Source: Flavobacteriales bacterium | GTDB lineage: Bacteria; Bacteroidota; Bacteroidia; UBA10329 | Reading direction: 5' to 3' | DNA length: 42,537 nt | Assembly (NCBI GenBank): GCA_020635535.1 | Contig: JACJZP010000024.1 | Span: 1-42,537, forward strand | Part shown: positions 1 to 7,043 of the stretch, one piece after another | Position numbering within the stretch: the stretch's first letter is position 1 | How the letters are laid out: each line of letters starts with the position of its first letter | Made by a program: the position numbers and the translations under genes | Notes under the pieces: model-generated | Seen by the model: the letters and a program-made list of their open reading frames with translations, nothing else | Database searches by the model: none | What the model was told of the DNA's origin: nothing

Positions 1-663
1 GAGCGTCCTATTGAGAAGGTGTTGATCATTGCGGTTTCCTCTAACAGAGGATTGTGCGGTGGTTTCAACTCCAATATCAATAAGAAGGTATTGAGCCTTG
101 CCAGCGATGTGTATGCGGGTAAAGACATTTCGGTGATCTCCATCGGTAAAAAATCCGGTGAGTTTCTGAAACGTAGAGGATTCAACGTTATTGAGCGCAA
201 CGATAGCGTTTATGACGATCTGAACTTCGAAGTGATTGCTCCGATTGCCGAGAAAGCAATGGCTGCGTTTGTGGCTGGAGAATACGACCGCGTTGATATT
301 GTTTACAACCAGTTTAAGAATGCTGCAACGCAGGTTTGTGTGGCTGAGCAGTTTCTGCCAGTTGCCCCGCCAGAAAAGACGGATGACAAGACGGCTGATA
401 CCGATTACATCTTTGAACCGAAAAAGGAAGAGATCGTTCTTGACCTGATTCCTCGTTCATTGAAGACCCAGCTTTACAAAGCAACGTTGGATAGCCATGC
501 TTCTGAGCACGGTGCGCGAATGACCGCTATGCACAAGGCAACGGACAACGCTGGTGCACTTCTTAAAGAATTGAAGCTCTCTTACAACAAGGCCCGTCAG
601 GCTTCTATTACCAACGAGATCCTCGAGATTGTTGGTGGAGCTGCAGCTTTGGAAGACGGATAG
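1..663 (+). CDS. atpG: ATP synthase F1 gamma subunit, 5' truncated by window edge
   Basis: Gamma subunit of the F1 sector, the rotating central stalk that couples proton flow to ATP synthesis at the cytoplasmic face of the inner membrane. The frame is open from base 1, so the gene begins upstream of the window and about 220 C-terminal residues are present. Diagnostic segments are the SNRGLCGGFN motif near the start of the visible part and the C-terminal helix ending ARQASITNEILEIVGGAAAL, which inserts into the alpha3beta3 ring. In Bacteroidetes this gene commonly follows atpA, which would lie just upstream. A strong intrinsic terminator follows within 30 bp, so it is the last gene of its operon. 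The GTG at 19 is internal and not the start. Confidence 0.97.
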   Translation, partial: ERPIEKVLIIAVSSNRGLCGGFNSNINKKVLSLASDVYAGKDISVISIGKKSGEFLKRRGFNVIERNDSVYDDLNFEVIAPIAEKAMAAFVAGEYDRVDIVYNQFKNAATQVCVAEQFLPVAPPEKTDDKTADTDYIFEPKKEEIVLDLIPRSLKTQLYKATLDSHASEHGARMTAMHKATDNAGALLKELKLSYNKARQASITNEILEIVGGAAALEDG

Positions 664-688
664 TAAAACTCCAATTATGACAAATGGT

Positions 689-723
689 AAGCCCGCCAAA
701 ATGTTGATTTTGGCGGGCTTTTT
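689..723 (+). terminator. Intrinsic terminator of the atp operon
   Basis: Perfect 13-bp stem (AAGCCCGCCAAAA paired with its complement) around a 6-nt loop, followed by a T run. It lies 25 bp after the atpG stop. Confidence 0.9.
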
Positions 724-767
724 CGTTCTTAAATGTGAGGATATACTTATATTTTCATTTGACTTAT

Positions 768-775
768 TACCTTTG
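768..775 (+). promoter_or_regulatory. Bacteroidetes-type -7 box TACCTTTG
   Basis: Exact match to the TAnnTTTG consensus recognised by the Bacteroidetes primary sigma factor. No convincing -33 TTG is seen at the usual distance. No ORF follows; the box sits in front of the candidate ncRNA. Confidence 0.5.
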
Positions 776-781
776 TGTCAA

Positions 782-966
782 CCAAACTCGGCACGCCTCT
801 GATTCAAGCGCACTTTGCCGAGTCTTTTAATGAAGGAACAGGAACGCAGAATGAAATCTGCGGAGGCTATCGCTTCTGTGGTTCTTACTGCCTAAGTTCT
901 ACATTCATAGCACCCCACCAGAGATAGTATCTCCGGTCTGACGCCCCGAACGGGGCGTTTCTTTTC
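782..966 (+). ncRNA. Candidate structured small RNA, about 180 nt, unidentified
   Basis: The interval starts just after a perfect -7 box and ends at a GC-rich hairpin with a T-rich tail at 941-966, and contains no plausible ORF. Several helices can be read: ACTCGGCA (786-793) with TGCCGAGT (816-823); CGCAGA (845-850) with TCTGCG (857-862); GAGGC (863-867) with GCTTC (872-876); GAGATA (921-926) with TATCTC (928-933). Length and genetic setting resemble a free-standing regulatory RNA such as 6S RNA. I could not match it to tmRNA, the SRP RNA or RNase P motifs. The identity is open. Confidence 0.4.
941..966 (+). terminator. Intrinsic terminator ending the candidate ncRNA
   Basis: ACGCCCCG-AA-CGGGGCGT stem-loop (941-958) followed by TTTCTTTTCC. 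Confidence 0.75.
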
Positions 967-967
967 C

Positions 968-1082
968 CCGTCATTGCGAGTGCCTGCCCTGAGCCTGTCA
1001 AAGGGCACGAAGCAATCCCCCCACTTGTCATGCTGACGAAGGGCTTGCCCTGAGCTTGTCGAAGAGAAGCAATCTCTCCATC
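968..1082. repeat. Two adjacent intergenic palindromic repeats (GTCATTGCGAG...GAAGCAAT and GTCATGCTGACGAAGG... types)
   Basis: The two units read CGTCATTGCGAG...CCTGAGCCTGTCAAAGGGC...GAAGCAATC and GTCATGCTGACGAAGG...TTGTCGAAGAGAAGCAATC. Both are recognisable as widespread non-coding REP-like repeats of Bacteroidetes. They create a spurious minus-strand reading frame across 885-1109. Confidence 0.75.
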
Positions 1083-1140
1083 AGCATTTCGTCCTCTTGA
1101 GACCTGCACTGATCCAATTCAAAGCACGAGCTAGGGTGCG

Positions 1141-1180
1141 TCAAATAAAAAGCCCCCGAACTAGATGATTCGGGGGCTTT
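1141..1180 (-). terminator. Terminator of the minus-strand RM-linked operon
   Basis: Perfect 12-bp stem (AAAGCCCCCGAA, 1149-1160, with 1169-1180). On the minus strand it is followed by TTTTTATTT and lies 22 bp after the stop of the 63-aa gene. Confidence 0.85.
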
Positions 1181-1201
1181 ACTTTAAATATTGGGCGTCA
1201 T

Positions 1202-1393
1202 CTATTTGAAATAAATATCTCTTGCCGACCGCAAACTAACTGAAGCTATTCGCTCGTAATCCTCTCTTACCTTTCTCATTTCCTGTGCAAATCCTTTAGC
1301 ATCACTCAGGATATTTGTTGCAAGACAAGCCACATTTGGAGCTGGCTTGTCAGACTTGCCTACTGAAGTGTCAGTTGTTTTTTTGGTACTCAT
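1202..1393 (-). CDS. Small hypothetical protein (63 aa)
   Basis: No family recognised. The protein is hydrophilic and lysine/serine rich at the N-terminus, followed by a likely amphipathic helix around residues 30-55. It has no signal peptide, no membrane segment and no di-glycine tail. Its ATG overlaps the TGA of the upstream papain-like gene in an ATGA quartet, so the two are probably translationally coupled and co-produced. A strong terminator follows directly, making it the last gene of the operon. The tight coupling is the main reason to accept such a short gene. It could be a substrate, inhibitor or partner of the papain-like protein (inference). Confidence 0.6.
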   Translation of the reverse strand: MSTKKTTDTSVGKSDKPAPNVACLATNILSDAKGFAQEMRKVREDYERIASVSLRSARDIYFK

Positions 1394-2916
1394 GGCGTGG
1401 TTGTTTTATACTTGATAAGGTTATTAAACCCTTTAAAGGGCTGCGAAGCTACGTTAAATTGCCAAAAGATGTTACCATCTTTGACTATTCCTCTTTCATT
1501 CCAATAAACTAGAGTGAGCGGAAGTGTTCCTTCTATGTTTGGCTCGGTTGCATCCAGAATCATTAGTCCCGATACGTCAGTCGAATGGTGTTCATGGATC
1601 TCAAATACCCAAATGAACTTCGCCATCATCACGTGCATCAGCATATCCTTCAGCTCGGTTGCAATGTCCTTATTTCGCTGAACGTAGTCGCGATAAGACC
1701 TACTGGATGCCAAGAACATTCTATAGGAAGAGTCATTCGCAATATCTCCGAGAAAGGCAATCCTGCCTCGCATTTTCGAGAAATACTCCTTAGCCTGATA
1801 AGCCTCTAAATTTATTCTGGTATAAAGAGGAACCACTATAGTTGTCAATTTACATGGTGCCCAAGTCGGATAATTTCTTGAGGGTTCCGCTCTTGTGATA
1901 TAACTGTATGGTGCCAGATTATCATCAATCACGACAAACTCATCGCAATCAGTTGATAATTCGTTCAAACCAGTTGTAACCGCAGCTTTGCTTGCACCTT
2001 TGGATCTTTTACCAACAATCAAAAACGCATGGTGCTCACTGCCGTTTGAAATGCCAGCCAACACTGGTATTCCGCTTTCCAAATAGATTGAGACCAGATC
2101 AAAAAGGTAATTGTCTTTGACAACGTCATCGACATATATCCTCGTACCAAAGCCAAAACTTCGCAATGCGAATGAGATCCTGCTCATGTCTAATCCTGTA
2201 GAGGGAACTTGCCTCTCATGCGACTGGCCTGCTAATGCAGTGTGAATATCAGAAGGTAAAATGGGCCTATATTCTGGATATCGATTTCCAAAATACTCCA
2301 TCAACGCCCAAATGGAAGTTTCAGCACACGACATGGTTTCCGTGTCCTGTGTGCTGAATGGGAAGCCCGTTGCACGAAGTTTGAAATGCCAGACCGACAC
2401 GGGAACATCAACCGTACAGCAATCGAAATCTATTTCTTTATACGCCAATGGACTGATGACGCTTCGGCCTATAAACTGATAAGGTGGAGTGGGGCGAAGT
2501 GTGAAAAAACCGAGAAAGCACGACTGTAATTTGACGGGGTCACCGCCTTCACTGAAATCACCTTCAGTAATTTCACTTGAGAACAGACTTACCTTAAAAC
2601 AGTCCCTTGGATAATGGTTCACCTTGCTCGAATGGTGATTATAATAACTGTTGCGGTAGACCTTATCCACATAAGGATATTCCACCACAGCTTTCAGGTC
2701 TGGGCGGAGTTGTTCTGTCAACGACTTCAGTAATACATTGTCTTCAAACCCCGAAAAAAAACTGATCGGGTCGTAAGACCGATACGTGTCAATCACTTCC
2801 GCGAGGGAAGGATAATCTGCAAGCACCTTTCCATCAACCTTGTCAATATTGGAAGCCAGCATTTCAGCAATGCTACTCGTAAGTGATGATAAGGGGGTTA
2901 GCTTAAATCGAATCAC
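1390..2916 (-). CDS. Papain/C39-like fold protein of unknown family (508 aa)
   Basis: No named family recognised. The central part carries the spaced signature of a papain-like cysteine peptidase of the C39/transglutaminase type: Gln190 (possible oxyanion hole), Cys197 in MSCAETSIWALMEYF at the head of a helix, His295/His296 in GSEHHAFLIVG, and Asp331/332 in FVVIDDN. About 185 residues precede and 165 follow this core, both unassigned. No signal peptide or membrane helix is seen, so it is probably cytoplasmic. It lies 129 bp downstream of the helical gene at 3046-3852 on the same strand and is coupled by ATGA overlap to the 63-aa gene. Peptidase, deamidase or inactive binding roles all remain possible. 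The gene is sure; the fold is a motif-based inference. Confidence 0.7.
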   Translation of the reverse strand: MIRFKLTPLSSLTSSIAEMLASNIDKVDGKVLADYPSLAEVIDTYRSYDPISFFSGFEDNVLLKSLTEQLRPDLKAVVEYPYVDKVYRNSYYNHHSSKVNHYPRDCFKVSLFSSEITEGDFSEGGDPVKLQSCFLGFFTLRPTPPYQFIGRSVISPLAYKEIDFDCCTVDVPVSVWHFKLRATGFPFSTQDTETMSCAETSIWALMEYFGNRYPEYRPILPSDIHTALAGQSHERQVPSTGLDMSRISFALRSFGFGTRIYVDDVVKDNYLFDLVSIYLESGIPVLAGISNGSEHHAFLIVGKRSKGASKAAVTTGLNELSTDCDEFVVIDDNLAPYSYITRAEPSRNYPTWAPCKLTTIVVPLYTRINLEAYQAKEYFSKMRGRIAFLGDIANDSSYRMFLASSRSYRDYVQRNKDIATELKDMLMHVMMAKFIWVFEIHEHHSTDVSGLMILDATEPNIEGTLPLTLVYWNERGIVKDGNIFWQFNVASQPFKGFNNLIKYKTTTP

Positions 2917-3045
2917 GGCTTTAAATTATTATGAATAAAGTATTCGTTTATCAATGATTCCCATGGTTTTCAACAGACCAATGTGTCTTACCTGAATGCA
3001 TTTACGTTCCGTGCAACATCTCAAACGGGTCGTTTCTTTTTGAGC

Positions 3046-3852
3046 TTAATCTTCCATATTCTTAGACACTACTCTCGGCCTAAGCAGAATCACCTGCATT
3101 TTCAATGCATGGGTCAATGTGACAAGAGCCGCTCTCATATCCTTTGTTGGGTATTCGATCAATTGTTTTTGAGCTATTGCATGTTGACCCATCCGAAAAA
3201 CCAACTCTAAGAATTTCGGATAGAAATCAATTACCGCTTGACAATCCTCAACGAAATTGTCCTTAGTCAATTTCATGCGCTCGTCTTCGGGAAGGCATGA
3301 GTATTTGATTGGAACCATGTTTGGGTGCGGGCGCCCATCACAGTGCTTTGACCCATTTGCAACCCAATTCACCGTATTGAATGCTTCAAATTGTTGCCAG
3401 CACTTCGTAATGTTCTTTATCCCGAAATTCTGATGCACATGCTCAATAATTGAAAAATCAGGTCCTGCTGATTCCCTTAAAATTAGTTCGGTCAAGTAAG
3501 CAACCTCCTTCGCATAAGCTTCTATCTTATGAAACACGCCTATGTATGACAACCTTACAGTATCATAGAGGGTTTCCCTGTATTGCTCATTATCGATTTT
3601 AACCAGTTTGCCGTAGTGCGACTTTCTAACGTCATCCTTGGTGGTGACAATCATCTGATTGGCCGATTTTATAAAACCGTTGCAAACCAAATTCTTATAT
3701 GAATTGATGTCGGCTAAACGGAAGGATATTATATCGAAGGCTTCACGACCAATCGGGTCATCGGTCATCAAGTGGAAATTTTCCACCTTGGAAAATTCTT
3801 TGGTGAAATTTTCAACAAGTGCGTCAAAGTTGTTTGCACGCCTTTTCATCAC
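3046..3852 (-). CDS. All-helical protein, weakly HEPN-like (268 aa), RM-linked
   Basis: The ATG overlaps the stop of the MmeI-like gene in an ATGA quartet (3849-3852), so it is translated with the RM enzyme. The sequence is predicted helical throughout. The segment RLSYIGVFHKIEAYAKEVA (about residues 100-118) followed by NWVANGSKHCDG (162-173) resembles the layout of HEPN-superfamily proteins, where a polar N-x3-H or R-x4-6-H motif sits on a helix. The classical arginine is missing, so RNase activity is doubtful. It could be an accessory protein or a regulator of the RM enzyme. Function unproven. Confidence 0.65.
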   Translation of the reverse strand: MMKRRANNFDALVENFTKEFSKVENFHLMTDDPIGREAFDIISFRLADINSYKNLVCNGFIKSANQMIVTTKDDVRKSHYGKLVKIDNEQYRETLYDTVRLSYIGVFHKIEAYAKEVAYLTELILRESAGPDFSIIEHVHQNFGIKNITKCWQQFEAFNTVNWVANGSKHCDGRPHPNMVPIKYSCLPEDERMKLTKDNFVEDCQAVIDFYPKFLELVFRMGQHAIAQKQLIEYPTKDMRAALVTLTHALKMQVILLRPRVVSKNMED

Positions 3853-6035
3853 TTCTTTTTCTTCTTCTCCCCCTCCAATAGCGGAGCGGTGTATTGGTTA
3901 TACAACTCAAAAAGGAACTCAATGCGTTCCGTTTCGTTGGCAAAAGGCTTGGGGCGGTAGCACTTGTCTACCGCCTTGTCCAATGCTTGGTGGGCTTTTA
4001 CAAGGTCGGGCGGCATGGTAAGCGGGTCATACAGGTCTGCCAAGCTGCTGTTGGGGTAGTTGGCACGTACATCCAACACCGCCTGTGCCTTTTCTTCCAC
4101 TTCCTTCTTCTGCGCGGCAGTGGGCTCCTTGGGCCATGGGTAGTTGTTGTAGACCATGCCTGCCGAATATGAATAGTCACTTTTCATCCGTCCTGCAACA
4201 GTCCGAATCCATGCCATATGCATAGATGAACTCAACACGCCTAAGACATATTTATCTCCATTTGAAATGGTGTAATTCTTATTGCTCGTAATAATATCCT
4301 TAGACAAGTAACTTACCGGTATATACGTTCTCCGCTCAGAAGATACCTCTGGAAAAGCCAAGTAGTCCGAGTCAGGCTGTCTTATTTCTCCGAAAATTGC
4401 TGGAGTGGATGCTAATGCTTGGGTTGTTGGCCTGTTGCTTGCCAAACGCGTTTCTCTGACCTTTTGGATTCTGTCGAGAACATGCGGAAGCGATTTAAAT
4501 TCATTCGGAGCAACACCATCAAGCCACAAACACCAGCGATAGTTACCATTTAACAGCTCTCTTGATCCAATAAAGTGTTTAAAATAAGGTTCTGCCCTTG
4601 GCTCAATTCTTAAAAACTCGTTCTTCTCCTCTTCTGAAAATAGCAAGTGTCCTCCATCATTAGGCATATTGCCAAATGCCATTTCAGGAACATTACAAAT
4701 AGGACTTCTTCTCTTGCTCACAAACCTATCTTCTCCTTCTACCAAGTACGGGTTGATGTTCTTCACCGTTATCTCATGAGGTTCACCTTTAATATGTTCG
4801 TAGTCAAACAATCTTTTGCTCGGTGTGTCTATCAATCCGAATCCAATGATTACTACGTGAACCGCAGCCTTACCTTTTGCCTCGTTACTCCAATTGAATG
4901 TACGATGAGCGAATTGAATCTTCACATGGTACTTAGTGAACATCTCATTCCAAAGAATGCCAACTTGTTCACCCTGAGCAATTGAATTGGTGGAAACATA
5001 GGCACATCGAATGCTCGTCTTTTGAATATACTGGGCGGCCCTGACATACCATGCAGTGACATAGTCCAGTACCCCTGCTCCATTTACGCCATTAAAGACA
5101 TTCTTCATGTCTTCTTTTTGTGCTGTATTTTGGTATTGTTTCCCCAAAAAAGGCGGATTCCCCAGTATATAACTCAACTCCGTTTTCGGTACCACGCTTT
5201 CCCAATCAATGCGCAGCGCATTGCCGTGCACAATGGTGGCGCTCTTCTTCAAAGGCAGGCGCACAAAATATTCCCCGAATTCCTCGCTGATGCGCATGTT
5301 CATCTGGTGGTCCATAAGCCACAGCGCTACTTCGGCAATGCGCGCAGGCCATTCGTCATACTCAATGCCGTAGAACTGGTCCACATCCACCCAGATCACC
5401 TCGCCCACGCCTATCACCTGTTGGTTCTTAAAGAGTGTGCGCAGCACTTCCAGTTCCAACAGCCGCAGTTCGCGGTAGGTTATTACCAAGAAGTTGCCGC
5501 AACCACACGCAGGGTCAAGGAACTTCAGCGTTCCCAACTTGTGGTGAAAGGCCTGCAACTGCTTGGTGTTCTTCTTCACCTTTTCAAACTCCTCCCACAG
5601 TTCGTCCAAGAACAGCGGCTTAATGAGTTTAAGGATGTTCGTTTCGCTGGTGTAGTGCGCCCCAAGGTTTCTACGTTCCTCAGGGTTCATCACACTTTGG
5701 AACATGCTACCGAAAATGGCAGGCGATATTTTACCCCAATCCAAGGTGCAGCACTGCAAAAGCAGTTCGCGCATGGTGCTGTTAAAGGCGGCAATGGGCA
5801 GCATTTCCTCAAACAGGCTTCCGTTCACATAAGGGAAGGCGGCCAGTTGTTCGTCCAAGCTCTTCTGCCGCTTGTCGGTGGGCGTGTTCAGCACTTGGAA
5901 GAACTGCGCCAAGGCCATGCCGAGGTCGCTGCCGTCTTCGCGGGTGCGCTGCTCCAAGTAGTCTTTAAAGGTGTCCTTCTCAAAAATGCTGGTATCATCG
6001 GCAAACAGGCAGAACAGCAGCCGTACCAAGAACAC
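3849..6035 (-). CDS. C-terminal methylase and specificity fragment of the MmeI-like enzyme (728 codons)
   Basis: The frame reopens directly after the TAG with GTG (6033-6035), which could in principle restart translation. It contains the family-typical FLVRLLFCLFADDT segment, motif I FLDPACGCGNF (around fragment residue 173), NPPF at about 293-296, and the conserved YNNYPWP near the end. If made alone it could be an N6-adenine methyltransferase without nuclease. Base composition changes inside it: about 4180-5150, covering the specificity region, is clearly richer in A+T than the sequence on either side. Confidence 0.8.
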   Translation of the reverse strand: MFLVRLLFCLFADDTSIFEKDTFKDYLEQRTREDGSDLGMALAQFFQVLNTPTDKRQKSLDEQLAAFPYVNGSLFEEMLPIAAFNSTMRELLLQCCTLDWGKISPAIFGSMFQSVMNPEERRNLGAHYTSETNILKLIKPLFLDELWEEFEKVKKNTKQLQAFHHKLGTLKFLDPACGCGNFLVITYRELRLLELEVLRTLFKNQQVIGVGEVIWVDVDQFYGIEYDEWPARIAEVALWLMDHQMNMRISEEFGEYFVRLPLKKSATIVHGNALRIDWESVVPKTELSYILGNPPFLGKQYQNTAQKEDMKNVFNGVNGAGVLDYVTAWYVRAAQYIQKTSIRCAYVSTNSIAQGEQVGILWNEMFTKYHVKIQFAHRTFNWSNEAKGKAAVHVVIIGFGLIDTPSKRLFDYEHIKGEPHEITVKNINPYLVEGEDRFVSKRRSPICNVPEMAFGNMPNDGGHLLFSEEEKNEFLRIEPRAEPYFKHFIGSRELLNGNYRWCLWLDGVAPNEFKSLPHVLDRIQKVRETRLASNRPTTQALASTPAIFGEIRQPDSDYLAFPEVSSERRTYIPVSYLSKDIITSNKNYTISNGDKYVLGVLSSSMHMAWIRTVAGRMKSDYSYSAGMVYNNYPWPKEPTAAQKKEVEEKAQAVLDVRANYPNSSLADLYDPLTMPPDLVKAHQALDKAVDKCYRPKPFANETERIEFLFELYNQYTAPLLEGEKKKKK

Positions 6036-6590
6036 CTACAGCGGGTGCCCATCATAGCCCACTTCTTCCAGCTGGTCGTGCAGCTTTCCCATGAGTTCGG
6101 CCGCTTTCACGTTCACAGGGTCTTCGGGCTTGTAGGTCTTCTTCTGGTACCCTGCCATAAAACCGAACAGGTTCACGTGCTTGGGCAGGTCGGCCAATGC
6201 GAACTCATGTTGTTCGCGCTCATCAAGGTCGTAGAGCTTGAACCGTGCAAAGTCGCTTACCAGTATGTACTTGGGCAGTTCGTGCTCTTTCAGTCCGGCA
6301 AAATAATCGGTAGCCTGTTCGTAGGCACTGTCAAGGTCTTTGCCCTGGCTCTTGTGCTCCACAAGCAGCGTTCCTTTCCAAAAGAGGTCAATGAAACCTT
6401 GGTGCTTGTTCAGCTTCTTAACGGGCTCCTCAAATGTGGCCACCCTTCTTCTGCTGATGCCGAAAATGTGAAAGAACTCATTCCAGAAAGTGTCTTTTTC
6501 CGCGCGTTCGCGCTTCTCACCCTCCCATTCTTTACTGAATCGGTGGGCTCTATCCTTTATCTCGTTCCAGCTTAATGCACTCATGGCCAA
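6036..6590 (-). CDS. N-terminal nuclease fragment of the MmeI-like enzyme (184 aa)
   Basis: Carries the DNA-cutting domain. D68, E78 and K80 in GFIDLFWKGTLLVEHKSQGK form the metal-binding PD-(D/E)XK site, with a following Q/Y-rich helix typical of MmeI relatives. The fragment ends at TAG after GHPL. ATG 6590 and ATG 6584 (MSALSWNE, closer to family starts) are both possible starts. A TACATTTG box at 6601-6608 lies just upstream. In MmeI-type enzymes cleavage needs the methylase and recognition domains in the same chain, so this fragment alone is not expected to restrict DNA (family knowledge). Confidence 0.8.
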   Translation of the reverse strand: MAMSALSWNEIKDRAHRFSKEWEGEKRERAEKDTFWNEFFHIFGISRRRVATFEEPVKKLNKHQGFIDLFWKGTLLVEHKSQGKDLDSAYEQATDYFAGLKEHELPKYILVSDFARFKLYDLDEREQHEFALADLPKHVNLFGFMAGYQKKTYKPEDPVNVKAAELMGKLHDQLEEVGYDGHPL

Positions 6591-6600
6591 TGCGTTTTTT

Positions 6601-6608
6601 CAAATGTA
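6601..6608 (-). promoter_or_regulatory. -7 box TACATTTG for the RM operon
   Basis: Perfect TAnnTTTG on the minus strand, 10 bp upstream of ATG 6590 and 16 bp from ATG 6584. No clear -33 element. Confidence 0.55.
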
Positions 6609-6676
6609 CAGGGTTATGACATGCTGCCCGCGAGTGTGGAAAACTCTGAATTACTTTCAATGACATGGAAAAGTAG

Positions 6677-6726
6677 CGTCATTCCGACCGTAGCGGAGAA
6701 CTGTTCTCAGCGAAGCTAAATCCGTC
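6677..6726. repeat. Partial palindromic repeat (CGTCATTCCGACCG family)
   Basis: CGTCATTCCGACCGTAGCGGAGAA... matches the left arm of the repeats at 8711, 9774 and 10180; the right arm is degenerate. Confidence 0.65.
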
Positions 6727-7007
6727 TATTCCCACGGCAACCCGCTATACCCATCAAAGAGGTATTCTCCGTTGAGGTGTCCTTGGTCGTCAAACCCATG
6801 GGTAAGGGCCACGCGCACCAGCGAACCGATGCTCTGCACCTGCAGTTTGAGGTAGATGAGCCGCATACGCTGGTTGAGGGTGCTTTCTGCAATGCCCAAC
6901 AGTTGGGCCACCTGCTTACGGGGTATTCCTGTAATGAGCAACGAAACTGCACGGGCTTCTGCCAGGGTAAGTTGTGTTTCTGCAATGGGGTAATAGCGCG
7001 TTTTCAT
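6726..7007 (-). CDS. Solo LuxR/GerE-type helix-turn-helix protein (93 aa)
   Basis: Consists almost only of a DNA-binding GerE domain. LTLAEARAVSLLITG begins the first helix, and RKQVAQLLGIAESTLNQRM is the HTH pair, followed by the fourth helix. There is no receiver or sensor domain, so it resembles the stand-alone LuxR-like regulators common in Bacteroidetes. ATG 7007 is chosen because AAAGGAAC lies 6-13 bp upstream; an upstream extension to 7043 would add 12 unlikely residues. It is divergent from the 395-aa gene at 7457, which it may regulate (inference). Confidence 0.75.
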   Translation of the reverse strand: MKTRYYPIAETQLTLAEARAVSLLITGIPRKQVAQLLGIAESTLNQRMRLIYLKLQVQSIGSLVRVALTHGFDDQGHLNGEYLFDGYSGLPWE

Positions 7008-7043
7008 GACAGTTCCTTTAGGGGTTGTAAGTATTGGGTTCAC

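Larger units (their letters stand above)
3849..6590 (-). pseudogene. MmeI-like (type IIL) restriction-modification enzyme interrupted by one in-frame TAG
   Basis: Read as one unit this is a 913-codon single-chain endonuclease-methyltransferase, close to the usual length of about 920 aa for the MmeI family. Order of parts: N-terminal PD-(D/E)XK nuclease with D68-x9-E78-x-K80, the same spacing as reported for MmeI; helical connector; N6-adenine methylase with motif I DPACGCGNF and motif IV NPPF; target-recognition domain; C-terminal helical tail after YNNYPWP. Codon 185 (6036-6038) is TAG where relatives continue without a break, and the frame is intact on both sides. A single substitution from GAG, CAG or AAG would explain it. 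Either the gene is newly inactivated, or two polypeptides are made, or the stop is read through. Confidence 0.8.

Noticed and set aside
885..1109. Minus-strand open frame of 74 codons
   Set aside because: It is read from two known-type intergenic repeats (SLRQAQGKPF...CPLTGSGQALAMTG is their usual translation) and has no start signal or homology.
1202..1393. Ubiquitin-like substrate of the neighbouring papain-like protein
   Set aside because: 63 residues is too short for a beta-grasp fold and the C-terminus lacks a di-glycine.
5022..6575. 517-codon open frame on the plus strand
   Set aside because: It is antisense to the conserved MmeI-like gene. The G+C-rich third positions keep the opposite frame open, and its translation is His/Val/Gln-rich with no domain.
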